This document shows positions 9,081-17,353 of a stretch of DNA of 32,334 nucleotides, one piece after another. Position numbers and translations under genes: made by a program. Source of the stretch: Rhodobacterales bacterium. GTDB taxonomy: Bacteria; Pseudomonadota; Alphaproteobacteria; Rhodospirillales; JACKKN01. The notes beneath the pieces are model-generated. The model saw only the letters and a list, made by a program, of their open reading frames with translations. It did no database searches and was not told where the DNA came from. The stretch's first letter is position 1; each line of letters begins with the position of its first letter. The stretch lies in the NCBI GenBank assembly GCA_020446745.1, contig JAGREA010000058.1, positions 1-32,334 on the forward strand, read 5' to 3'.

Positions 9081-9796
9081 CAGCCGCCCTTCAACTGGTG
9101 GGTCAGGCGCAGCACCTCGCCGCCGCGCCGGCCGGCCAGGGCCTCCAGGGCCTTGCGCCCGCCGGCGGCGTAGACGGCCACGGCGCTGAGCAGGTCGCGC
9201 AGCGCCGTGGGGCTGGCGGAATCGAAGCGGCAGCAGGCCCCGCCGCTGAGCCGCGCGATCTGCTGGAAGGCGAAGGCGGCGATGGCGTCCTCGCCCTCGT
9301 GGAAGATGAAGGCCGGCACGCCCAGCAGGCCCAGCTCGCCGGCCAGGGCGCCCAGGGCGTCCACGTCCTCCTCCATGCAGTCGCCGACGAACACCAGGGC
9401 GTTGACCTTGCCGGCCTTGGCCTCGTTCACGGCGTGGCGCAGCACCTTGGCGATCTGCGTCTTGCCGGCCAGGCAGAACACCGAGGTCATCAGCTTGACC
9501 ACCCGCCGGGCGTCGGTCTGCCACGACGACACGCGGAACTCGCCGAACCCGCGATAGAACGCCACCTGCAGGGCCAGGCCGCCCAGGGCGGCCGTTTCCT
9601 GGAACATCTGGGCCTGGATGTGGGTCGCCCGGTCCCAGGTGGGCTGGCGGCTGGCCGTGGCGTCCATGGCGAAGATCAGGCGTCCGGGCCCGTCGCCGCG
9701 GGCCGGCGCCGGCGTGGCCGCCACCTTGGTCAGGAAGGCGGCGACGTCGCCATCGCTGGATGTCTGGGCGGGAACCTTCTTGTCGTCCTTGGCCAT
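9080..9796 (-). CDS. VWA-like domain protein
   Basis: This 238-residue soluble protein has a von Willebrand A-like fold. A MIDAS-like motif DATAS (a DxSxS variant with Thr) lies in LIFAMDATASRQPTW near residue 45, a second ligand candidate Thr in LAGKTQIAKVL near residue 112, and an acidic loop in FVGDCMEEDVD near residue 140. No signal peptide or membrane segment is present, so it acts in the cytoplasm. A GAGG ribosome site precedes the ATG. It is translationally coupled to the membrane J-domain gene and downstream of mipZ, so a metal-dependent adaptor acting with Hsp70 is a reasonable inference, but nothing in the sequence names a partner. Confidence 0.8.
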   Translation of the reverse strand: MAKDDKKVPAQTSSDGDVAAFLTKVAATPAPARGDGPGRLIFAMDATASRQPTWDRATHIQAQMFQETAALGGLALQVAFYRGFGEFRVSSWQTDARRVVKLMTSVFCLAGKTQIAKVLRHAVNEAKAGKVNALVFVGDCMEEDVDALGALAGELGLLGVPAFIFHEGEDAIAAFAFQQIARLSGGACCRFDSASPTALRDLLSAVAVYAAGGRKALEALAGRRGGEVLRLTHQLKGG

Positions 9797-9829
9797 GGCC
9801 TCAGCGCGCTGTGTTCGGTTCCCCCTAAT

Positions 9830-10693
9830 TTAGGTCAGGCCGACGGCCTCCACCAGGGCCCGCACTTCCTGGCGCGCCGCCACGTGGGACAGGGTCATGT
9901 CGCTGACCGCCCGCACCTCGCGCATGTCCAGCAGGGTCAGGCCCTTGTGGAACAGCTCGCGAAAGATCACCCGCTCGCCGAAGCCCGGCGCCGTGCGGAA
10001 GCCGATGCGCCGCGCCAGTTCGTCGATCAGGCGCCCCACGTCGCGCTTGTTGCGGGCGTCCGTGTGGCCCAGGCGGTTGCGCATGACCAGCCAGTCCATG
10101 GACCCGCCGTCGCGCTTGGCCCGGGCCATCTTCTGTTCCCACACCATCTGCGCGTAGTGGCTGGGCCCGGCGATGCGCATGGTGCCGGGATCCACCTTGG
10201 CCAGTACGTCCAGGTCCACGAAGCTGTCGTTCAGGGGGGTGATCAGCAGGTCGGCGTAGGAATGGCCAATGCGGCCCAGGCGGGTGTCGGACCCGGGCGT
10301 GTCGATGACGATGGCGTCGTGGTCGAAGCAGACGGACTCGATGGCCTCCTCCAGCCGGCCCATCTCCTCGACGGCCGCCGTCTCGCGGTCGTAGCTGGTG
10401 GATTGCGGTATGCCGAAATGGGTGGACAGCGGCAGGTCGCCGTCGAATTCCCGGGCGAACATGCGCCGGTTTTCCACATAGCGCGTCAGGCTGCCCTGGC
10501 GCAGGTCCAGGTCGATGGTGGCCACCCGTTTGCCGCTGCGCATCATGGCCACCACCAGGTGCATGGCCGTGGTCGACTTGCCGGTGCCGCCCTTTTCGTT
10601 GCCCAGGACGATCACCCGGGCCGTGCGGCCCATGGCGCGCGAGGTCCCGTCGGCCTCCGGCATGTCCAGGTCGTCCATCATCGTGCTGTCCAT
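9830..10693 (-). CDS. mipZ: Division-plane positioning ATPase MipZ
   Basis: This 287-residue ParA-like ATPase matches MipZ, which in alphaproteobacteria binds ParB at the origin regions and inhibits FtsZ polymerisation near the poles, so the Z ring forms at mid-cell. The deviant Walker A motif GNEKGGTGKST (with the signature Lys before GGxGKST) is near residue 30, followed by TIDLDLRQGSLTRYVENRR, a MipZ-like segment, and the Walker B region AIVIDTPGSD near residue 125. I chose the ATG at 10693, preceded by GGGGAG. The preceding frame up to 10819 is Arg-rich and not MipZ-like. ATGs four and eleven residues later are alternatives. It lies upstream of the VWA/J-domain pair on the same strand. 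Confidence 0.9.
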   Translation of the reverse strand: MDSTMMDDLDMPEADGTSRAMGRTARVIVLGNEKGGTGKSTTAMHLVVAMMRSGKRVATIDLDLRQGSLTRYVENRRMFAREFDGDLPLSTHFGIPQSTSYDRETAAVEEMGRLEEAIESVCFDHDAIVIDTPGSDTRLGRIGHSYADLLITPLNDSFVDLDVLAKVDPGTMRIAGPSHYAQMVWEQKMARAKRDGGSMDWLVMRNRLGHTDARNKRDVGRLIDELARRIGFRTAPGFGERVIFRELFHKGLTLLDMREVRAVSDMTLSHVAARQEVRALVEAVGLT

Positions 10694-10775
10694 CGTCTCC
10701 CCGCACTTCCCCAGGTCGTCACACCGGAAACGGATCCCCATCCGTCCCCACCCCAGTCCGTCCGGGCGCCCGTGC

Positions 10776-12830
10776 CTAGGCGGCGCGGACCCAGACCGCC
10801 GTGTCGTGGAAAGCCGCACCGGCGGTGGGCGGGATCGGGTCGGCCCCGATCAGCAGGTTGATGCCCACCCCCTCGGCGAAGGCGTCGTTGGGCCAGATGC
10901 TTTCCACCACGACCACCCCTTGTTGCTGACCACCCCTTAACATCACGTCAAGGACCAGTGATCCGCGCCCGTTGCCGATCCGCGCCCGGTCCCCGTCCCG
11001 CAGCCCCAGGGCGGCACCATCCTGTTGATTCAGCAGCAGTTTCGGTTTCCCCTCCTTGGCCACCGAGGTGGGCGTCTCGGTGAAGCTGGAATTGAGGAAC
11101 TGGTGGGCCGGGGCGGCGATCAGGCGGAACGGGTGATCGGCGTCGGCCGATTCGATGGCCGCGTAGTGATCCGGCAGGGCCGGCATGGCGTCCCCGGCCG
11201 CGCCCAGGGCGGCCCAGTCGGGGGCGAAATGGAAGCGCCCGTCCGGGTGGGCGAAGCCGTTCAGGTAGTGGGCGTCCTCGAACGGCGGGGCACAGTCGAG
11301 GCCGCCGGCCGCCAGCACCGCGTCGGCGCCGGGCCGGCCGGAGGCGGCCAGGGTGCGGTCGATGATCTCCCACGCCGACAGGCCGAAGCCCGGGTGCTCG
11401 GCCCCCAGGCGCGCCGCCAGGTCACGGATGACCGCGTGGTTGGACCGGGCCTCGCCCAGGGGCTCGATGACGGCGCGGGCCACCTGCAGGAAGGTGTGGC
11501 CGCCGGCCTGGTAGATGTCGTCATGCTCCAGGAAGGTGGTGGCCGGCAGCACCACGTCGGCCCATTGGGCCGTGTCGGTCATGAACTGCTCGTGCACGCA
11601 GACGAACAGGTCGTCGCGGGCGAAGCCCCGGTGCACCAGGCCCAGTTCCGGCGCCACCACCCGGGGGTTGGTGTTCTGGATCAGCATGGCCGTCACCGGC
11701 GGGCCGCCGCACAGGGCCGCCGCGTCGCCGGTGAGCACCCGGCCGATCTGCGACATGTCCAGCTCGCGCACCGCCGGGTCCAGGCGGTCCAGGCCCTCGA
11801 TCAGGGTGGTGTCCAGGCCGTAGAGTCCGCTGTTGGAGAACAGCGCCCCGCCGCCCTTGTGTTGCCAGGCCCCGGTGACCGCCGGCAAACAGGCCGCCGC
11901 GTGCATGTTGACGGCCCCGTTGCGCGAGCGGGAGAAGCCATAGCCCAGGCGCAGGAAGGCGTTCTTCGTGGCCCCGTAGGCGCGGGCGAAGGCGGTGATC
12001 TGGTCCTCGGACAGGCCGGTGATGGCCGCCGCCCAGGCCGGCGTGCGGGTCGCCAGGTGGGCTTCCAGGGCCTCGGGCACGTCGGTGTATTTGGCCAGGT
12101 AGTCCCGGTCGGCGAAACCCTCGGCGAACAGCACGTGCATGACGGCGCAGGCCAGGGCGCCGTCGGTGCCCGGGCGCAGGGCCAGGTGTTCGTCGGCGGT
12201 GCCCGCCGTGGCCGTGCGGTAGGGGTCGATGGCGATGATGCGCGCCCCCCGGGCCTTGCGGGCCTTCACCGCGTGGGTCATGGCCTGGACCTGGGTGGAG
12301 GCCGCGTTGCAGCCCCAGAACACGATCAAATCCGACTCCGCCATCTCGCGCGGGTCGATGCCCCGGTAGGCGCCGGTGCCGGCCACGTAGGCGTGCTTGG
12401 CCGCGTAGACGCAGATGGTCGGCTTCATGCGCGAATAGCCCAGGGCGTGGCGCAGGCGGTTGATGCCGTCGCGCTGCACCAGGCCCATGGTGCCGGCGTA
12501 GTAGTAGGGCCACACGGCCTGGGGCCCGTGGCGCTCGGCGGCCCGTTTGAAGGCGTCGGCCACCCGGTCCAGGGCCTCGTCCCACGACACGGGCTCGAAT
12601 CTCCCCTCCCCCTTGGCGCCGGTGCGGACCAGGGGTTGGGTCAGGCGGTCCGGATGGTGCACCCGTTCGGCATAGCGGCCCACCTTGGCGCAGACCACGC
12701 CGTCGGTGTAGGGATGCCCGGCCCGGCCGCGCACCCGGCCGATGGTGCGGGCGTCCAGGCGCTCCACGTCCAGGGCGCAGGTGCTGGGGCAGTCGTGGGG
12801 GCAGACGGAGGGAACGGTGGTGGGTGTCAT
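10776..12830 (-). CDS. Molybdopterin-dependent oxidoreductase with N-terminal 4Fe-4S site
   Basis: This 684-residue enzyme belongs to the DMSO-reductase/formate-dehydrogenase superfamily. The N-terminus has CPHDCPSTC and, 27 residues later, the fourth Cys in GVVCAK, which together bind a 4Fe-4S cluster. The molybdopterin domains follow (LIVFWGCNAASTQVQ, IIAIDPYRTATAGTADEH, LRPGTDGALACAVMH), and the C-terminal dinucleotide-binding domain contains LNQQDGAALGLRDGDRARI. There is no Tat signal, so the enzyme should be cytoplasmic. I could not assign the molybdenum ligand residue with confidence; no selenocysteine TGA is present in frame. The electron acceptor and substrate are unknown, and no partner subunit gene is adjacent. 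The ATG at 12830 lacks a clear ribosome site, and a TTG at 12863 is possible. Confidence 0.9.
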   Translation of the reverse strand: MTPTTVPSVCPHDCPSTCALDVERLDARTIGRVRGRAGHPYTDGVVCAKVGRYAERVHHPDRLTQPLVRTGAKGEGRFEPVSWDEALDRVADAFKRAAERHGPQAVWPYYYAGTMGLVQRDGINRLRHALGYSRMKPTICVYAAKHAYVAGTGAYRGIDPREMAESDLIVFWGCNAASTQVQAMTHAVKARKARGARIIAIDPYRTATAGTADEHLALRPGTDGALACAVMHVLFAEGFADRDYLAKYTDVPEALEAHLATRTPAWAAAITGLSEDQITAFARAYGATKNAFLRLGYGFSRSRNGAVNMHAAACLPAVTGAWQHKGGGALFSNSGLYGLDTTLIEGLDRLDPAVRELDMSQIGRVLTGDAAALCGGPPVTAMLIQNTNPRVVAPELGLVHRGFARDDLFVCVHEQFMTDTAQWADVVLPATTFLEHDDIYQAGGHTFLQVARAVIEPLGEARSNHAVIRDLAARLGAEHPGFGLSAWEIIDRTLAASGRPGADAVLAAGGLDCAPPFEDAHYLNGFAHPDGRFHFAPDWAALGAAGDAMPALPDHYAAIESADADHPFRLIAAPAHQFLNSSFTETPTSVAKEGKPKLLLNQQDGAALGLRDGDRARIGNGRGSLVLDVMLRGGQQQGVVVVESIWPNDAFAEGVGINLLIGADPIPPTAGAAFHDTAVWVRAA

Positions 12831-12949
12831 GGGGGCATGCCGTGAGGATTGACGGGTCGGCAAGGACCTTAGCCCCCGGCGCGGGGCCCGGCAACGGGCG
12901 ACGGGGCCGCCACCCCCGGGGGTTGTGGACAGGCCGGAACGGGGTGCCT

Positions 12950-13672
12950 ATGCTGGCCAGAACCACGATCGGTCGTGCCATGAAGATCCTTCCTGCCGCA
13001 TGCCTTGTTGTCCTGGTCCTGGCGTTGGCGGGCTGCCAGACCGCGGGCGTGGGTCCCGACCAGGCCACCACCTTCTTCAACGAGGTCGCCTACAGGTCCT
13101 CGCCCGGGGGCCATCCGGTCAGCCTGGCGGCCCGCACCACCGAAGCCTATCGCCAGGCCAAACTGCGGCGGTGGGAAAGCGACCTGGTGCTGCACCTGGG
13201 CGGCGCCGCGGTGCCCGACCTGCGGGCCCACGGCCGCCGGGTGATGGGGGACCTGGCCGCCCTGGCCGGCCTGGGCCTGACGGAAACGGACGACGCCGAA
13301 GCGGCCAACTTCGTGATCCTGTTCGAGGACCGGCAGCAGTTCCTGGCCGGCGTCGCCGAGCGGGCGTCGTGCTATGCCCACATCCGGGCGCGCGGCGGCG
13401 TCCTCCACCATGTGGAAATCCACGTGGGTCTGCGGAACGAGGGGCTGCTGAAGCACTGCCTGAGCCACGAGATCCTGCATGGTTTCGGCCTGGTGCACAC
13501 CAATGCCCTGCCCTCGGCCGTCAACTACGCCTATTGGGTGGACCTGCCCACCCGGTGGGACCGGCTGGCCGTGCGCACCCTTTACGACCGGCGCCTGACC
13601 GTGGACATGGATCGGATCGAGGGCCTGGCCATCGCCCATGACATCCTGACCGAAACCATGGACGACGACTGA
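12950..13672 (+). CDS. DUF2927-like lipoprotein with HExxHxxGxxH putative zinc-protease motif
   Basis: This 240-residue protein has a lipoprotein signal peptide ending in LVLALAGC, so the Cys is lipidated and the mature part is periplasmic. The body follows the DUF2927 pattern: RRWESDLVLHLGG, ANFVILFED, a cysteine segment RASCYAHI, the motif CLSHEILHGFGLVHTNALPS near residues 173-192, and TLYDRRLTVDM near the end. HEILHGFGLVH is a complete HExxHxxGxxH zinc site as in metzincin proteases; as I recall them, DUF2927 relatives usually lack the last His. ATG 12980 is an alternative start and gives a shorter signal peptide (MKILPAACLV). The next gene, 25 bases after this stop, encodes another lipoprotein. 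Confidence 0.8.
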   Translation: MLARTTIGRAMKILPAACLVVLVLALAGCQTAGVGPDQATTFFNEVAYRSSPGGHPVSLAARTTEAYRQAKLRRWESDLVLHLGGAAVPDLRAHGRRVMGDLAALAGLGLTETDDAEAANFVILFEDRQQFLAGVAERASCYAHIRARGGVLHHVEIHVGLRNEGLLKHCLSHEILHGFGLVHTNALPSAVNYAYWVDLPTRWDRLAVRTLYDRRLTVDMDRIEGLAIAHDILTETMDDD

Positions 13673-13684
13673 CGATGTGACAGC

Positions 13685-13694
13685 GGAGGGGGAG
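13685..13694 (+). promoter_or_regulatory. Shine-Dalgarno site deciding a GTG start
   Basis: GGAGGGGGAG lies just upstream of the GTG at 13698 and selects it over the GTG at 13677, which would place this sequence inside the coding region and extend the signal peptide with acidic residues. Confidence 0.7.
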
Positions 13695-13697
13695 ACC

Positions 13698-14624
13698 GTG
13701 AAGCACCTGAAAACCGTGCCGGTCATGGGCCTGCTGGCCGTCCTTCTGGGGGCCTGCCAGACGGTCAGCCCGGTGGGCAGCAACGTCGCCATCACCTATG
13801 GGGAAAGCAAGGTGACGTTCACCGACCCCCTGGGCCGGTTGACCCTGCACAGCGCCCAGAAGACCCTGGCCAGCAGCGGTTCCGCCAACGCCTACCAGTT
13901 GCTGTTTACCGGCGACGGGCCCGGCTTTGGGCGGGCCGAGGTCGTCTATGTGGAACTGGCGCCCAACTACTACCACCGGTTCGAGGCCAACGCCGGCCGC
14001 CTGCTGGACCACCTGTCCTTTGGCGACGAGACGCCGAAGGCCCAGGGCCCGGTCCGGCACACCGAGACCCCGCTGGGATCGGTCAGCATCCAGCGCTTCA
14101 CCGTGCTCAAGGCCGACTGCATCGCCTTCGAGATGGACGTGGACAAGGCCCTGGCCGGCCGCCCCGGCCAGGGCGGCCTGGGCAAGGTGCGGGGCACCTA
14201 CTGCCTGGGCGGCGGCCGGACACTTTCAGATGGCGACGTGACCGACGTGGTCAACGCCGTGGGCCTACGCGGCCACTACGAACCGGCCCAGGCCGGGTCG
14301 CCGGCGGGGACGTCGTCCCTTGCCCTGGCCGGAACCTGGGAAAACGTGACCGACGATCTGAAAGGCGACTTCATTGCCGAAAACCCCCAGGGCCGGAACG
14401 GCCGCCTGTGGGTGCGGCTGCCCAAGCGCCAGGCCTGCAGCGGGACATGGGCCCTGGAAACCATGAACACGGAAGGCGAGCCCGGCGCGTCGGGCACCTG
14501 GTCGCTGACCTGCAGCGACGGCCGGTCCGCCAACGGGACCTACCGGATCATCGACCAGCAGGGCCAGGGCACGGGTTCCGACGGCGACGGCAACCGGCTG
14601 CAGTTCCGGTTCCGGCCCAAATGA
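13698..14624 (+). CDS. Uncharacterised lipoprotein with C-terminal lipocalin-like region
   Basis: This 308-residue lipoprotein starts with MKHLKTVPVMGLLAVLLGAC, a short signal peptide ending in the lipobox LLGAC. I do not recognise the N-terminal domain (about residues 20-190). It has two cysteines, in LKADCIAFEMDV and VRGTYCLGGG, that could form a disulfide. After a short linker, residues 200-308 look like a small beta-barrel: GTWENV, then ACSGTWALET and SGTWSLTCSDGRSANGTYRI, a pattern of repeated Gly-Thr-Trp strands with paired cysteines. The final residues LQFRFRPK are also beta-like. It is coupled closely to the DUF2927-like lipoprotein gene upstream, so both may work in the same envelope process. 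The function is unknown. Confidence 0.8.
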   Translation: MKHLKTVPVMGLLAVLLGACQTVSPVGSNVAITYGESKVTFTDPLGRLTLHSAQKTLASSGSANAYQLLFTGDGPGFGRAEVVYVELAPNYYHRFEANAGRLLDHLSFGDETPKAQGPVRHTETPLGSVSIQRFTVLKADCIAFEMDVDKALAGRPGQGGLGKVRGTYCLGGGRTLSDGDVTDVVNAVGLRGHYEPAQAGSPAGTSSLALAGTWENVTDDLKGDFIAENPQGRNGRLWVRLPKRQACSGTWALETMNTEGEPGASGTWSLTCSDGRSANGTYRIIDQQGQGTGSDGDGNRLQFRFRPK

Positions 14625-14772
14625 TCGGCCCGTCCGGCCGTACCGCGCCGATTCGCCCAGGAACATTCGGACCCGCGGCACCGGCGCGCCTGCAATTATT
14701 GTTCGATACCCGACCGAATCCGATGCGATTCCATCGCTTTGGCGTCGGCGAGGGCGTTGAAATAAATAGGTA

Positions 14773-14801
14773 TTGCCACTTGCGAATCCATTGCATAACT
14801 T
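14773..14801 (+). promoter_or_regulatory. Possible promoter in the AT-rich gap before the 65-residue membrane protein
   Basis: TTGCCA at 14773-14778 and TAACTT at 14796-14801 are spaced by 17 bases in an unusually AT-rich stretch (14694-14815). The -10 match is weak. The remainder of the 276-base gap (14625-14900) holds an extra SD-like GGGGAGGAG before an ATG at 14846. Confidence 0.3.
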
Positions 14802-14900
14802 TGAATTCAGGTGAGTTCCGATTTGACCGTAGGGGAGGAGCGGTCATGGCCCCACCCGCGCCGCGCGGCGGCCGGGACAGAGCGTGGATTGAGAGAGTCA

Positions 14901-15098
14901 ATGGCGACCGCGACCTTGGACAAGCCCCGCAGGACCAGTTTCCGCTCCGCCTTCGTCTTCTGGATGGTGGTCTCTTTCTTCGGCTGGGCGATGATCGCCG
15001 GCGCCGTGACCCTGCTGACCCCGCAACAGACCCAGCAATTCGCCCAGGATCAGGACACCCTGCCGCTCATGGCCCCCGCCTCCGGCGCCGTCGACTGA
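14901..15098 (+). CDS. Small single-pass membrane protein (65 residues)
   Basis: This short gene encodes a protein with a basic N-terminus ([10 protein letters not shown]), one hydrophobic segment from about residue 18 to 40 ([20 protein letters not shown]), and a Gln-rich polar tail ([13 protein letters not shown]). Third codon positions are G/C in nearly all codons, so it is very likely real. A GAGAG ribosome site precedes the ATG. I do not recognise a family. It is 22 bases upstream of an FAD oxidoreductase and on the same strand, so they may be cotranscribed, but no functional link is evident. The positive-inside rule places the N-terminus in the cytoplasm. Confidence 0.7.
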   Translation: MATATLDKPRRTSFRSAFVFWMVVSFFGWAMIAGAVTLLTPQQTQQFAQDQDTLPLMAPASGAVD

Positions 15099-15120
15099 TC
15101 CGCCTTTCCGTTTCCACTCC

Positions 15121-16221
15121 ATGACCCCCGACATCGACTGCCTGGTGATCGGCGCCGGCGTGGTCGGCCTGGCCGTGGCCCGCCGTTTGGCCCTGGCCGG
15201 GCGCGAGGTGGTGGTGCTGGAAGCGCAGGGCGCCATCGGCACCGGCATCAGCGCCCTCAACAGCGAGGTCATCCACGCCGGCATCTACTATCCCCCGGGC
15301 AGCCTGAAGGCCCGCCTGTGCGTCGCCGGCCGCCAGGCGCTGTACGCCTATTGCGCCGACCACGGCGTGCCCCACCGGCGCTGCGGCAAGCTGATCGTCG
15401 CCACCTCGGAAGGCCAGTTGGCGGCCCTGGATGACCTGGCCACCAAGGCCCGGGCCAACGGGGTGGACGACCTGGAAGCCCTGTCCGGCGCCCGGGCCCG
15501 GGCCCGGGAACCGGCCCTTCGGGCCCACGCCGCCCTGCTGTCGCCATCCACCGGCATCGTCGACAGCCACGCCCTGATGCTGGCCTACCAGGGCGACGCC
15601 GAGGCCCACGGCGCCATGGTGGCCCTGGGCAGCCCGGTGCTGGACGGCCAGGTGCTGGACGGCGGCTTCCGCCTGAACGTGGGCGGCGACAGCCCGGCCA
15701 CCGTCACCTGCCGCACCCTGGTCAACAGCGCCGGCCTGGGGGCCCAGGCCGTGGCCGGGGCCCTGGCCGGCCTGGACCCGGCCCGCGTGCCACCGCGACA
15801 CCTGGCCAAGGGCCACTACTTCGCCCTGACCGGCCGGGCGCCGTTCCGCCACCTGATCTATCCTGTGCCCGAGGCCGCCGGCCTGGGCGTGCATTTGACC
15901 CTGGACCTGGCCGGCCAGGCCCGCTTCGGCCCCGACGTGAAGTGGGTGACGGCCGAGGACTACGCCCCCGACCCGGACCGGGCCGAAGGCTTCTACACGG
16001 CCATCCGCACCTACTGGCCGGCCCTGCCCGACGGCGCCCTGCACCCGGACTACACGGGCATCCGGCCGAAGATCCAGGCCCCCGGCGAGCCGGCGGCCGA
16101 CTTCCTGATCCAGGGCCCGGCCGACCACGGGGTGCCGGGGCTGGTCAACCTGTTCGGCATCGAAAGCCCGGGCCTGACGGCCTCGCTGGCCATCGCCCAG
16201 GAAGTGGCGGCGGCGCTCTGA
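15121..16221 (+). CDS. LhgO-like FAD-dependent oxidoreductase (DAO family)
   Basis: This 366-residue flavoprotein has the FAD-binding motif [16 protein letters not shown] at residues 8-23 and the DAO fold. The segment [20 protein letters not shown] near residues 43-62, and [12 protein letters not shown] with [16 protein letters not shown] further on, are typical of the L-2-hydroxyglutarate oxidase/dehydrogenase group. The C-terminal [11 protein letters not shown] and [20 protein letters not shown] supply the closing FAD contacts. Its expected reaction is oxidation of L-2-hydroxyglutarate to 2-oxoglutarate, a metabolite-repair step, passing electrons to the quinone pool. At 366 residues it is shorter than E. 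coli LhgO (about 420), so a related hydroxyacid is also possible. No clear ribosome site precedes the ATG. Confidence 0.85.
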   Translation: MTPDIDCLVIGAGVVGLAVARRLALAGREVVVLEAQGAIGTGISALNSEVIHAGIYYPPGSLKARLCVAGRQALYAYCADHGVPHRRCGKLIVATSEGQLAALDDLATKARANGVDDLEALSGARARAREPALRAHAALLSPSTGIVDSHALMLAYQGDAEAHGAMVALGSPVLDGQVLDGGFRLNVGGDSPATVTCRTLVNSAGLGAQAVAGALAGLDPARVPPRHLAKGHYFALTGRAPFRHLIYPVPEAAGLGVHLTLDLAGQARFGPDVKWVTAEDYAPDPDRAEGFYTAIRTYWPALPDGALHPDYTGIRPKIQAPGEPAADFLIQGPADHGVPGLVNLFGIESPGLTASLAIAQEVAAAL

Positions 16222-16260
16222 CTTCACCCTTTGTCAACCCGGACGGCCTATGGTGACACC

Positions 16261-17349
16261 ATGATGGCGCGCCCGTTCCGTCTTGGCGTCCTGTGCCTGG
16301 CCCTGGCCGGATGGGTTTCGGTCGTCCACGCCCAGGCTCCGGGCCAGACCCGGGCCAACCTGCGCCCGGTGGAGGACGCCCCGGCGGGCCCCGCCGGCCC
16401 TGCCGAGCCGCTGCTGGACACCCGCGAGGCCATGCGCGGCCTGATCGAGCGCATCAGCCGCTACGCCAAGGGCCTGAAGCCGGACTTCATCGTCGCCGTG
16501 CAGGGCGGGCGCGAGATCCTGACCAAATCCGACGAGGAGGCGGCCGACAACCCGCCGCCGGCCAAGGCCTACCTGAAGTCCATCGATGCCATCCTGCTGG
16601 ACGGCCTGCGCTTTGGCCCCCGCGAGCTGGACGAGGAACCGCCCGAGGCCCGCACGGAAGCCCTGATGAAGGCCGCCGCCATCGCCAAGAACGCCGGCCT
16701 GACGGTGCTGACCCTGGATTACGCCAAGGAAACCAAGCACATCCTGGAAGCGCTCCGGGCCAACTTCAAGGACGGCTTCGTGCCCTTCGTGGGCCAGGCC
16801 CAGCCGGCCAACCTGAGCCGCATTCCCCGGGTCCCCTACCGCCCCTTCCGCGAGGACGCCCACAGCGTCATCTCCATGAAGGACGTGAAGAACTACCTGT
16901 ATCTGCGGGAAACCCAGGGGTTCGGGCGCGAGGACGAATTCGCCCTGAAGCTCCACGCCACCAATTTCGACCTGGTGATCGTCGACGTGTTCCACGGCCG
17001 CAAGCCCCTGAGCAAGCGGGCCGTGGACACCCTGCGCTACAAGCAGACCGGATCGCGGCGCCTGGTGCTGGCCTATGTGGATATCGGCTCGGCGGCCAGC
17101 TACCACTACTATTGGCAGGACGGCTGGCGGGAAGGCGCGCCGGCCTGGATCGGCGCCCCCCACCCCCGCGACCCCGACCGCTACTATGTGGAATTCTGGC
17201 GTCCGGAATGGCAGGCCATCCTGTTCGGCACGCCCACGTCCTACATCTACGGCACCTTCGCCCAGGGCTACGATGGCGTGCTGCTGGGCGGCCTGGACAG
17301 CCTGCGCTTCGCCGAGGGCGGCATGGAGGCCGTGTCCACCCGCCGCTGA
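16261..17349 (+). CDS. Secreted TM1410/GH114-like TIM-barrel protein with permuted domain order
   Basis: This 362-residue protein has a signal peptide with likely cleavage after SVVHA. Two blocks match the TM1410/endo-alpha-1,4-polygalactosaminidase-like family (COG2342), but in reversed order. Residues about 60-190 (GLIERISRYAKGLKPDFIVA, AILLDGLRFG, LTVLTLDYAKE, DGFVPFVGQA) look like the second half of the canonical barrel. Residues about 205-358 (VKNYLYLRETQGFG, FDLVIVDVFHG, LVLAYVDIGSAASYHYYW, YYVEFWRPEWQAIL, GYDGVLLGGLDSL) look like the first half. The usual GFDGVYLD motif is GYDGVLLG here, losing one acidic residue. Family members are thought to act on galactosamine-containing polysaccharide; the activity here is unproven. 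It lies 39 bases after the LhgO-like gene. Confidence 0.75.
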   Translation: MMARPFRLGVLCLALAGWVSVVHAQAPGQTRANLRPVEDAPAGPAGPAEPLLDTREAMRGLIERISRYAKGLKPDFIVAVQGGREILTKSDEEAADNPPPAKAYLKSIDAILLDGLRFGPRELDEEPPEARTEALMKAAAIAKNAGLTVLTLDYAKETKHILEALRANFKDGFVPFVGQAQPANLSRIPRVPYRPFREDAHSVISMKDVKNYLYLRETQGFGREDEFALKLHATNFDLVIVDVFHGRKPLSKRAVDTLRYKQTGSRRLVLAYVDIGSAASYHYYWQDGWREGAPAWIGAPHPRDPDRYYVEFWRPEWQAILFGTPTSYIYGTFAQGYDGVLLGGLDSLRFAEGGMEAVSTRR

Positions 17350-17353
17350 GCGG

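Noticed and set aside
11025-12845. A 606-codon plus-strand frame
   Set aside because: It is antisense to the molybdopterin oxidoreductase, which carries the iron-sulfur and cofactor motifs.
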